Positions 1 through 6,325 of a stretch of DNA of 23,469 nt are shown here, in pieces (position 1 is the stretch's first letter; each line of letters begins with the position of its first letter). The position numbers were made by a program, and so were the translations under genes. The stretch is from Candidatus Glassbacteria bacterium RIFCSPLOWO2_12_FULL_58_11. GTDB taxonomy: Bacteria; Gemmatimonadota; Glassbacteria; GWA2-58-10. The notes below the pieces were generated by a model that saw only the letters and a list, made by a program, of their open reading frames with translations, made no database searches and was not told where the DNA came from. The stretch is from contig MFIX01000220.1 of the NCBI GenBank assembly GCA_001780825.1, forward strand, positions 1-23,469, in the 5' to 3' direction.

Positions 1-1539
1 TCCGGTGTTCGACAGACAGATCCCCAGGTTGATCCAGCCCTCCTCGCGGTCCGGGCGCAGCCGGAGTCCGTGGACCAATAATTTCCGCGCCTCGCGGAAA
101 TCACCCTTACGGCAAAGCATCTGTCCCAAGTTGAGCCAGGAGTCACCGTAGCTGGGGTCGATATCGATCGCTTTCCGGTAGAGTTTGAGGGCTTCATCGT
201 AACTGCCCTGCCGGTAAAAAGCCTCGGCCAGGTTTAAAGTTCCAAGCCTGTCCCGGGGATAAACCTCGACCACCCTGGACCAGAGGGTCCGAGCCTCGCG
301 CCAGTCCCCCTGCCGTTGCAGCGTTATCAGCGCAAAGCTCGCCGCGAGCACCAGCGCCAGGACTGCGGCAAGCAGCCTCCCCTGCCGCGGAGGCTCGCCG
401 GGCCCGCCGGCTATTGGCCGGCCGATCCGGCAGTACACCAGCCCGGCCAGCAGGGCGAAACCCAGGCTCGGGAGAAAAAGGTAACGGTCGGCCATCAGGG
501 TGCTTGTCCGCACCAGGCCCGAGGTGGGGACCAGGGTGACACAAAACCAGAGGACTGCGAGACGCGCCGCCGGACCATTGCCCGCCGCCCGTAATAGCGC
601 CCAGCCGCTCCCGGCCAGGACCAGGGCCAGAATCCCCCCGTTGATGTATTGCGGCGGAACTGCGGCGGTCAGCGGGTAGCGGCAGCAGATATTTACCGGC
701 ACCAGTAGTTTCAACAGGCTTTTGGTCCAAAGCAGTGGAATGGCGGATAGTCGTGCCGGCAGGGAAGCCGCCGGGATTCCGGCCTCGACCGTCGTAAAAA
801 ATAGCAGGAACAGTACAAGCAGGATTCCGGGCAGCAGGAAAGGAAATGTCCGCAGCGAAATCCGGACCAGCGTGGCGCGGATTGAGCCCCGGCTCCAGCC
901 GGCGGAGAGCGCCTCGTAGCCCAGGATTAGCAGCGGGAGTCCGAGCGCCCCGGGCTGAGCAGTCAGCGCGGCTAAAAAGGCAATCAGGCTGATCCAGTAG
1001 GCGCTGCGCCTGCCTTCCCGGCTGTACTTGAGGTAATGGATAAATGATAACAGAAAAAAGACAGCCATCAAACTCTGCTTGCCGCCCTGGAGCCAGGAAA
1101 CCGCCTCGACATGGACGGGATGAAAGGCAAAAAAGGCTGCGGCGGCCAGGGCGGCCAGGCGGGCCTCCAGCTCACCGGCAGCTTCCCTGCCGGAGGCCAG
1201 CAGGTATTCCACCAGGCGGTAAAACAGGAATATGGTCGCCAGGTAGAGGAGGATATTCAACAGGAGGTAACCGAAAGGCCGCGTGCCGGAAACGGCATAG
1301 ACCAGGGCGTGAGCCAGGGTCCGCAGGGGCTGATAGCTGGCGGGACTGTCCAGCGCGGGAATGAAAATCCGCCTGAGATTTTCCGGGGAAAACGAGCGGA
1401 TATTCGGATTGGCCGTAATCAGGGCATCATCCCAGCCAACATATCCATTTTTCAGGGACGGCAGGTAGAGCGCCGCGGCAAGGAGCATGAGAAGCGGAAG
1501 ACCGTAACTGGAAAAGCTTTTGGAGTTGGCTGCCGACAT
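1..1539 (-). CDS. TMTC-like multi-pass membrane glycosyltransferase with C-terminal TPR repeats (3' end outside window)
   Basis: The frame is open from an ATG at 1539 to base 1, giving 513 residues with no stop, so the C-terminus lies outside the window. Residues about 14-408 form many hydrophobic segments. Residues about 434-513 are tetratricopeptide repeats, for example NLAEAFYRQGSYDEALKLY and WLNLGQMLCRKGDFREA. Three motifs recall the TMTC/GT-C family: GWDD near residues 35-38 in the first periplasmic loop, HPVHVEAVSW at 140-149 and DRYLFLPSLGF at 351-361. Family knowledge: these are GT-C fold enzymes that use polyprenyl-phosphate sugars, often to O-glycosylate proteins; the acidic pair in the first loop is the likely catalytic site. 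There is no Shine-Dalgarno before the ATG, and no in-frame upstream start looks better. The substrate is unknown. The family call is confident; the exact acceptor and sugar are not. Confidence 0.82.
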   Translation of the reverse strand, partial: MSAANSKSFSSYGLPLLMLLAAALYLPSLKNGYVGWDDALITANPNIRSFSPENLRRIFIPALDSPASYQPLRTLAHALVYAVSGTRPFGYLLLNILLYLATIFLFYRLVEYLLASGREAAGELEARLAALAAAAFFAFHPVHVEAVSWLQGGKQSLMAVFFLLSFIHYLKYSREGRRSAYWISLIAFLAALTAQPGALGLPLLILGYEALSAGWSRGSIRATLVRISLRTFPFLLPGILLVLFLLFFTTVEAGIPAASLPARLSAIPLLWTKSLLKLLVPVNICCRYPLTAAVPPQYINGGILALVLAGSGWALLRAAGNGPAARLAVLWFCVTLVPTSGLVRTSTLMADRYLFLPSLGFALLAGLVYCRIGRPIAGGPGEPPRQGRLLAAVLALVLAASFALITLQRQGDWREARTLWSRVVEVYPRDRLGTLNLAEAFYRQGSYDEALKLYRKAIDIDPSYGDSWLNLGQMLCRKGDFREARKLLVHGLRLRPDREEGWINLGICLSNTG

Positions 1540-1545
1540 CGAGAA

Positions 1546-1551
1546 ATTATC
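1546..1551 (-). promoter_or_regulatory. possible -10 element giving a leaderless transcript for the TMTC-like gene
   Basis: On the minus strand GATAAT lies six bases before the ATG at 1539. That is the distance expected between a -10 box and the transcription start, so the mRNA could begin at the start codon. The gene also lacks a Shine-Dalgarno. No convincing -35 is visible, so this is weak. Confidence 0.2.
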
Positions 1552-1669
1552 GCCCGGTGAATTGAACCGCGTTTAGCCGAGTGGCCTGGATATTGGCGCC
1601 GTGAGGCCCGGAGTCCGGGTCCTAAGAACCGGCGCCCGCGCTGAATTTCCAGATGCAAAAATCAGGCCT

Positions 1670-3022
1670 TCAGCCGGGCGTGGCAAACTGGCTTATCTCT
1701 CTCTCCAGCGCATTCACATCCGAGCGCAGCAGCTCGACCGCCTCGCTCCTCGACACCCGGTCGCCCCTGCCCGCGGCGGAGAGGTCTTTGAGATGTTCAT
1801 CGATCCTCAGGAACAACTGATTCATCTCCCCCAGGCCGAAGTCGCAGGCCAGGGTGATCATCCGGTCCACATGTGCGGCCAGCAGGCGTGCAGCCCGCGC
1901 GGCGGAGGCTCCGGCCAGGCGTGGCAGATTTTTCTTTATCACCTCGGCAGTTACCTGGCAATTTTCAGCAAAATAGGCCTCGACGATCTCGAGACCTTCC
2001 TCCGGGGCTCCCTCTACAACCTGGAAATCCTCACCGGCCTCAGGGGATTCCGCTTTCTCCCCGGCCGCCTCCCAGGCAATTTGCCGCTCTTGCAGGCCGG
2101 CCGTCTCCAGCGCAGGTTCTTCCGGCTCTCTTGCGGCATTTTCGACCGGTTGTATCTGTACTCCGGGCTCAGGCACTCCGATCCCTTCCTCCGGCATCGG
2201 CGATAAAAACTCTTCCGCTCCGGCAAGAAGATCTTCCCCGTCCGGCGCGGAGGGTTCAATATTTTCTTTTCCACCTTTAACCACCAGGTGGCTGACCTGC
2301 GAAAACCATTCATCCACCGCGGTCGAAATATCCGGCTGCTCATCGGGAAATTCATCCACCGCGGGAATCTCAATTTCCGCCGGGTCCGGCTCCGCTACTC
2401 TTTGCGGCTGAAGCCCGGTATCCGGCTGTCCCTGAAGCGGAATGAACGCAGCATCGGGACTGCCGGAGAGATCGGCGATCAGACTCCGGCAACTATCGAG
2501 CGCCGCGCGGCTGCGGCTGCTCAAATCAGCCCTGCCACCCGCGAGAGCCAGGGCGAACATCGCTTGTATCGCCTCCCAGATCGTCTCCCGCTCGCTTTGC
2601 CTGAGCCCGCGCTCCAGTTCGCCGGCCGCCTTGAGCGCCACGCAGACCGCCCCGAAAATTCCGGTGAACTCGCTGACCGGAGACTGGTCATCCCCGCCCC
2701 AAAGCGCCTCCCAGCTCGAGAGCAAGCCTTCCACTATCACCGTGTTCGGGCGGGAGTCCTCCAGTCGCGCGAACTCCTCCTCCAGGAGATCGACCACCTT
2801 GCGCGCCTCGACCTGAAAATAAGTCCCACGGTCCGAGGCATCCATTTTCTGCTCCGGCTCCGCTGGCGGCTTTACCGGCGCCCCGTAAGCCGGAGGAGTC
2901 GCGACTTTCAACTCGAGGTTCCGGCTGAATATCAACCCGCTGGTCTGCGCCTCCACTTCCGGGGAGGATTTACTCATCAGCTTTTTTTCGGACTTTAGCC
3001 TGAACGTTTCGATTCTCTTCAT
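1670..3022 (-). CDS. hypothetical 450-residue protein with two Hpt-like helical regions
   Basis: I do not recognise a named family. The protein has no signal peptide or membrane segment. Two helical regions flank an acidic, Pro/Glu-rich low-complexity linker (about residues 195-335). Residues about 68-150 (beginning YFQVEARKVVDLLEEEFARL) and about 340-440 (containing LLAAHVDRMITLACDFGLGE) have the length and hydrophobic pattern of histidine phosphotransfer domains as in CheA. In the second, His384 sits where the phospho-accepting His would be. In the first, that place reads SWEALWGG, with Glu instead of His, and the Lys-Gly that normally follows the His is lost in the second. The ATG at 3022 has a GGGAG Shine-Dalgarno seven bases upstream. 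The gene follows panC by 37 bp and is probably co-transcribed with it, though no functional link to pantothenate is evident. The Hpt reading is inference from pattern only. Confidence 0.6.
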   Translation of the reverse strand: MKRIETFRLKSEKKLMSKSSPEVEAQTSGLIFSRNLELKVATPPAYGAPVKPPAEPEQKMDASDRGTYFQVEARKVVDLLEEEFARLEDSRPNTVIVEGLLSSWEALWGGDDQSPVSEFTGIFGAVCVALKAAGELERGLRQSERETIWEAIQAMFALALAGGRADLSSRSRAALDSCRSLIADLSGSPDAAFIPLQGQPDTGLQPQRVAEPDPAEIEIPAVDEFPDEQPDISTAVDEWFSQVSHLVVKGGKENIEPSAPDGEDLLAGAEEFLSPMPEEGIGVPEPGVQIQPVENAAREPEEPALETAGLQERQIAWEAAGEKAESPEAGEDFQVVEGAPEEGLEIVEAYFAENCQVTAEVIKKNLPRLAGASAARAARLLAAHVDRMITLACDFGLGEMNQLFLRIDEHLKDLSAAGRGDRVSRSEAVELLRSDVNALEREISQFATPG

Positions 3023-3059
3023 AGTGCGCTCCCGATTAACTGATTTAAACCATCACCCT

Positions 3060-3917
3060 TCAATCCAGTTCCCCAGCAGCCCCGATCCGCACATTATCGA
3101 TCAGGCGGGCCCGGCCCAGAAAGAGCGCTCCCGCCAGGTAGCGGCAGTCCTCCGGCCGGGAGACCTCCTGCATATCTTCATCCACGGCGCTGACAAAGTC
3201 TATCGTCCCGCCGGTCCGCTCCTCGATCCGCCGCGCGGTATCCTTGAGAATTTGGGCGACTTCCCCTTTCGCTCCGGTCATGTCGCGCGCACCCTCCAGC
3301 AGGCTCAAGTGAAACCGGGGCGCCTTTTCCCGCTCCGCCGGACTCAGATAGACATTGCGTGAACTCAGCGCCAGCCCATCCGGCTCGCGCACGATCGGGG
3401 CGGCGATTATCCGGACAGGCAGATCCAGATCGCGCACCATCCGGCGGATCAGCATGAGCTGCTGAAGGTCCTTGCGGCCGAAAATCGCCAGGTCCGGGGC
3501 GACAATATTGAACAGTTTCGTGACCACGGTGGCTACGCCGCGGAAATGGCCGGGCCGTGATTTGCCGCAGAGGCCCCGGCTGACCGAGGTTTCCTCGACA
3601 TACGTAGAGGCCCCGGGCTGGTACATCGCCGCCGCTTCCGGGGCGAAAAGCAAATCAACGCCCTCCCGGCCGGCCAGCTCGAGGTCGCGGTCGAAATCGC
3701 GCGGATAGCTCGCCAGGTCCTCGCCCGGCCCGAACTGGGTCGGGTTGACAAAGAGGCTGACCACGCAAAAGCCGCTCTCCTGTCGCGCGAGGCGCATCAG
3801 GCTGAGGTGCCCCTCGTGGAAATAGCCCATCGTGGGGACCAGCCCGATAGCCGTTCCGCGGCTCCGGGCCGCGGAAACCTGCTCCCGAACCTCTCCGGGT
3901 GTGCGGACAACCTTCAC
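3060..3917 (-). CDS. panC: pantothenate synthetase (pantoate--beta-alanine ligase)
   Basis: This cytoplasmic enzyme joins pantoate and beta-alanine using ATP to make pantothenate, the precursor of coenzyme A. The 285-residue length is normal. Visible family motifs are VPTMGYFHEGHLSL (residues 27-40, with the HIGH-type nucleotide site at His34/His37), FVNPTQF (56-62), GHFRGVATVV (123-132), FGRKDLQQ (146-153) and LSSRNVYLS (184-192), the KMSKS-equivalent loop. The start is GTG at 3917 and overlaps the folK stop as GTGA, so the two genes are translationally coupled. It sits third in a folB-folK-panC operon. Folate and pantothenate genes are often neighbours because both use pterin/one-carbon chemistry (ketopantoate needs a folate one-carbon unit). 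panB and panD are not in the window. No abnormality seen. Confidence 0.97.
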   Translation of the reverse strand: MKVVRTPGEVREQVSAARSRGTAIGLVPTMGYFHEGHLSLMRLARQESGFCVVSLFVNPTQFGPGEDLASYPRDFDRDLELAGREGVDLLFAPEAAAMYQPGASTYVEETSVSRGLCGKSRPGHFRGVATVVTKLFNIVAPDLAIFGRKDLQQLMLIRRMVRDLDLPVRIIAAPIVREPDGLALSSRNVYLSPAEREKAPRFHLSLLEGARDMTGAKGEVAQILKDTARRIEERTGGTIDFVSAVDEDMQEVSRPEDCRYLAGALFLGRARLIDNVRIGAAGELD

Positions 3918-4354
3918 CCCGCCCCTCCGCTCTTCCAGCGCTGAAGGAAGCTGCCGTCAATCTCCGAAATCATTTCCAGAAAAAAGGGCCGGTTCCAGAT
4001 TTCCCGGTGTGGCAACATAAGAAATTCCGAATCTCTTTCGACCCGGCCGTAAAATAGCAGGTCGAGATCGATGATCCTGGGGCCCCAATGCTCCGTACGC
4101 ACTCTCCCCAGGTCGCTTTCGATCTGCAGCAGCTTTTTCAGCAGCTCCACCGGATGCAGCGAGGTGGAAAGGCGCTGCACCTGGTTCAGAAAGTCGGGCT
4201 GGCCGGTGAGTCCCACCGGGGCGGTCATCCGGGCCAGGGAGCGGCCGGTCACCTGAGTTTCCGGCAGGAGCCGCAGCGCCTCGGAGGCCCGGCGCAGATT
4301 TTCCTCCCGGTCTCCCAGGTTCGAACCCAGGCTGATAAAGACATCCTCCTCCAA
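3914..4354 (-). CDS. folK: 6-hydroxymethyl-7,8-dihydropterin pyrophosphokinase (HPPK)
   Basis: FolK transfers pyrophosphate from ATP to 6-hydroxymethyl-dihydropterin in tetrahydrofolate synthesis. The 146-residue protein opens with FISLGSNLGDREENL (residues 6-20), the family N-terminus, and carries GPRIIDLDLL at 91-100, where Asp96 and Asp98 bind the two magnesium ions. The LMLPHREIWNRPFFL stretch near 113-127 matches the family C-terminal loop, with Trp-Asn where His-Glu is commoner. The start is TTG at 4354, chosen because a GGAGGAG Shine-Dalgarno lies about seven bases upstream and because it puts the conserved N-terminus in register. An ATG a few bases downstream is in another frame. It starts 27 bp after folB ends and overlaps panC by four bases. 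Confidence 0.96.
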   Translation of the reverse strand: MEEDVFISLGSNLGDREENLRRASEALRLLPETQVTGRSLARMTAPVGLTGQPDFLNQVQRLSTSLHPVELLKKLLQIESDLGRVRTEHWGPRIIDLDLLFYGRVERDSEFLMLPHREIWNRPFFLEMISEIDGSFLQRWKSGGAG

Positions 4355-4381
4355 TTTCAGCTCTCCTCCGGACCTGAGCGA

Positions 4382-4747
4382 TCAACCCGGCTCTTTTTTC
4401 CGGGTGATCTCCACTTCCGCATAGTCGATAAAGCCCTTGACCGGCACCCTCGGCTTACGGCAGCGAACCGTAATTTCCTGGATCGGGAATTCAGCCAGCA
4501 CCCGGTCGGCAATCGCGCCGGCCAGCCGCTCCATCAGATTGAAACTGCTTTGCTCCATTACATCCTTGACTGCCTGGAACAGCTTGGGATAGTTGATAGT
4601 ATCGCTCAGGTGGTCACTCATGGAGGCCTGGGTCAGGTCCTGGTAACAGTCCAGATCGATTTCGAAAAGTTGACCGACATCTTTTTCAAAAGAATGAAGA
4701 CCGGAATGGGAATAGAATTTCATGCCGTGCAGAGTCAGCCGGTCCAA
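4382..4747 (-). CDS. folB: dihydroneopterin aldolase
   Basis: FolB converts dihydroneopterin to 6-hydroxymethyl-dihydropterin and glycolaldehyde, the step before FolK. The 121-residue length is typical for this homo-octameric enzyme. By family alignment from memory, the active-site residues are Glu21, Tyr53, Glu73 and Lys98, all present in their expected contexts (FEKDVGQ, INYPKL, LMERLA, CRKPRVPV). The start is TTG at 4747 with an AGGAGG Shine-Dalgarno seven bases upstream. It gives the usual MDRLTLHGMKFYSHSG beginning; the later ATG at the Met in GMKF would cut into the first strand. It is the first gene of the folB-folK-panC operon, about 90 bases downstream of a good promoter. Confidence 0.96.
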   Translation of the reverse strand: MDRLTLHGMKFYSHSGLHSFEKDVGQLFEIDLDCYQDLTQASMSDHLSDTINYPKLFQAVKDVMEQSSFNLMERLAGAIADRVLAEFPIQEITVRCRKPRVPVKGFIDYAEVEITRKKEPG

Positions 4748-4843
4748 GCTCTAACCTCCTGAATTCAAGACATTGCCGTAAACCGAAAGTTCTATCGCGG
4801 TTGAAGCAGTAACTTCTTTACATAAGATGCTATATACCTATTT

Positions 4844-4872
4844 ATATTAACAATATATATCCGGGAAGTCAA
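4844..4872 (-). promoter_or_regulatory. sigma70-type promoter for folB-folK-panC
   Basis: On the minus strand TTGACT (4872-4867, five of six matches to TTGACA) is followed by a 17-base AT-rich spacer and TAATAT (4849-4844, four of six matches). Transcription would start near 4837, leaving a leader of about 90 bases before the TTG start of folB. The strong terminator upstream at 5121-5151 makes a fresh promoter here expected. Confidence 0.6.
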
Positions 4873-4938
4873 CAACCGGTGCATTCAAATTGCCGACACC
4901 CTTCTGGAGACTCGGCCAGCCTGCCACCGTCACCAAGG

Positions 4939-4965
4939 GGGCATCCCGATAAAATCGGGATGCCC
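4939..4965. repeat. REP-like perfect inverted repeat hairpin
   Basis: GGGCATCCCGAT (4939-4950) is exactly complementary to ATCGGGATGCCC (4954-4965), with a three-base AAA loop. The 12 bp stem has no T-tract on either strand, so it is not a simple terminator. It lies between an intrinsic terminator and the folB promoter, where a palindromic extragenic repeat would be tolerated. The arms are flanked by AAGG and TTA, which resembles the edges of dispersed REP elements. Only one copy is in the window, so the repeat status is inferred. Confidence 0.55.
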
Positions 4966-5120
4966 TTACACGCGCCGACCAGATGCATACGGCTTTACGC
5001 TCCTGAAAATGGCAAGCGGACATTTGCAAATAATTCAGGTCAGAGGGCGCTCAAAACCGGATTGGAATTTCCGGAGAGCCTGGAAATCGCGAGGCTGGGT
5101 GGAACAGGTCGTTGGAATGG

Positions 5121-5151
5121 AAATAAAAAAGGCGCTCCGCAATGAAGCGCC
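5121..5151 (-). terminator. intrinsic terminator after rpmA
   Basis: On the minus strand GGCGCT (plus 5146-5151) and AGCGCC (plus 5131-5136) form a six-pair GC-rich stem with a nine-base loop, followed directly by TTTTTTATTT (5130-5121). It lies 30 bp after the L27 stop codon and closes the rplU-rpmA transcript. Confidence 0.88.
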
Positions 5152-5181
5152 TTCAGAAATCAATAAGACCGGTTTTCCGGC

Positions 5182-5451
5182 TCAGTTCTGCGAGACAGCC
5201 GGGGGATAGACCGAAACTTTCTGCCTCTTTTTATCTTTGCGCTCGAAAGCCACCACTCCATCGATCAGGGAGTAGATGGTGAAGTCCACGCCCAACCCCA
5301 CATTTTTGCCGGGATGGAACTGGGTGCCCCGCTGACGGACGATAATGGAGCCGGCGGTCACCGGCTGGCCGCCGAAAGCCTTGACTCCAAGCCGCTTGCT
5401 GTGGCTGTCGCGGCCGTTTCTGGAGCTACCCACACCCTTTTTATGGGCCAT
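5182..5451 (-). CDS. rpmA: 50S ribosomal protein L27
   Basis: L27 sits near the peptidyl transferase centre of the large ribosomal subunit, and its N-terminal tail reaches the tRNA acceptor ends. The 89-residue product begins MAHKKGVGSSRNGRDS and contains GSIIVRQRGTQFHPG, both hallmark L27 sequences. A longer open frame from further upstream exists, but the ATG at 5451 is right: it gives the canonical N-terminus and has AAGGAG about seven bases upstream. The protein thus starts directly at the mature alanine, without the cleavable extension found in Firmicutes. It is 86 bp downstream of rplU, with no prp (ysxB) protease gene between them. A terminator follows. Confidence 0.98.
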   Translation of the reverse strand: MAHKKGVGSSRNGRDSHSKRLGVKAFGGQPVTAGSIIVRQRGTQFHPGKNVGLGVDFTIYSLIDGVVAFERKDKKRQKVSVYPPAVSQN

Positions 5452-5537
5452 TGTTTTCTCCTTGCAATCTCGCTCGAACAAATTCAAAAGCTATTATATC
5501 GACATTCCCATCCACCCTGCCCTAACCGCAACGCCAA

Positions 5538-6230
5538 TCAGCTTTCCTTCTTCGGCTCTTCCTTTTCCGCTTTCCTCTTTCTGGCAGCGACGGGTCTTTT
5601 TCCGGCGCCTTCACTCTTGTCGGAGGCTTTCTTTTTTGCTCCGGCCTTCGCGGCGGGCTTGGCGGCCGGTTTTTCCGTAGCGGCTTTACCTTTTGCCGGC
5701 GCTTTGACCGTCCGCTTCGGCTTTGCCTCGGCCTTGGCTTTTTCCGCGGATTCTTTAGCAGATTTTGGTGCGGCCTCGGCTTTCACGGCGCGCTTTCTCT
5801 TGGGCTCGGCCGCGGGCTCCGGTACGGCCTGCGCGGGTTTCCCGGCTTCGAGCGCTTCCGGGGCGGCAACCGGCGCGGCTTCTTTCTCTTTAGCGGGCGC
5901 GGCAGCCTTTTTCTTTCCGCCCAGGACTATCTCGCCGATTTCCAGCTCAGTGAACCACTGACGGTGCCCGATGGTACGGCGATAGCCCTTGCGGCGCTTG
6001 TATTTGATTATCCGCACCTTGCGGTGCCGGCCGTGACGCACGACAACCGCCTCGGCATAAGCCCCTTCTACCAGCGGCCGGCCGATCTCGACCTTGGACC
6101 CATCGCTGAGGAAAAGGATCTCCTCGATGCGCACTTTCCCGCCAACCGGTGTCTCGAGAACCGGCACGCGAACCATTGCCCGGGGCTCGAGCCGGAACTG
6201 CTTCCCTCCGCATTTCGCTATCGCATACAT
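5538..6230 (-). CDS. rplU: 50S ribosomal protein L21 with long Lys/Ala-rich C-terminal extension
   Basis: Residues 1-103 are a complete L21, beginning MYAIAKCGGKQFRLEPRAMV and containing the signature IKYKRRKGYRRTIGHRQ (about 75-91), which contacts 23S rRNA. Normal L21 ends near residue 103. Here the frame continues to residue 230 with a low-complexity tail made almost only of Ala, Lys, Pro, Glu and Arg, including KRKRAVKAEA and KAPAKGKAATEKPAAKPAAK. The tail resembles the disordered basic domains of histone H1-like proteins. The frame is uninterrupted and codon use stays GC-rich, so the tail appears to be truly coded. The ATG at 6230 has AAGGAG about ten bases upstream. The gene has its own promoter at 6287-6315 and leads a two-gene operon with rpmA. 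Confidence 0.96.
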   Translation of the reverse strand: MYAIAKCGGKQFRLEPRAMVRVPVLETPVGGKVRIEEILFLSDGSKVEIGRPLVEGAYAEAVVVRHGRHRKVRIIKYKRRKGYRRTIGHRQWFTELEIGEIVLGGKKKAAAPAKEKEAAPVAAPEALEAGKPAQAVPEPAAEPKRKRAVKAEAAPKSAKESAEKAKAEAKPKRTVKAPAKGKAATEKPAAKPAAKAGAKKKASDKSEGAGKRPVAARKRKAEKEEPKKES

Positions 6231-6258
6231 CGAACTCAGGGCTCCTTTTACCGGAAAA

Positions 6259-6279
6259 TATTATCATTCGAAGATAATA
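6259..6279 (-). promoter_or_regulatory. hairpin at the predicted 5' end of the rplU-rpmA mRNA
   Basis: A seven-pair inverted repeat, TATTATC and GATAATA, flanks a seven-base loop containing TTCGAA. Given the promoter at 6287-6315, transcription would begin near 6280, so this stem-loop would form the very start of the message. It could protect the mRNA end or take part in regulation; its function is inferred from position only. Confidence 0.4.
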
Positions 6280-6286
6280 GCTTACC

Positions 6287-6315
6287 AAAATAATCCGCTC
6301 TAGCCTGACTGTCAA
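6287..6315 (-). promoter_or_regulatory. sigma70-type promoter for rplU-rpmA
   Basis: On the minus strand a perfect TTGACA (6315-6310), a 17-base spacer and TATTTT (6292-6287, four of six matches) lie just after the rng stop codon. The start point would be near 6280, giving a leader of about 50 bases. This allows the ribosomal protein genes to be expressed more strongly than rng. Confidence 0.72.
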
Positions 6316-6325
6316 GACAAAGTTG

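Larger units (their letters stand above)
4748..5120. other. intergenic region between rpmA terminator and folB
   Basis: No convincing gene lies in this stretch; the short open frames lack Shine-Dalgarno sites and recognisable protein character. It holds an AT-rich promoter region next to folB (4844-4872) and one strong isolated hairpin (4939-4965). Bases from about 4970 to 5120 show nothing I can name. Confidence 0.6.

Noticed and set aside
1595..1636. GGCGCC pair enclosing a CCCGG/CCGGG hairpin as a terminator after the Hpt-like gene
   Set aside because: The stems are short and no T-tract follows on either strand.
5314..5961. Ala/Phe-rich plus-strand frame of 215 residues that looks like a membrane protein
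   Set aside because: It is the complement of the Lys/Ala-rich L21 tail and the L27 gene; AAG/GCC codons read backwards give Phe, Leu and Ala.
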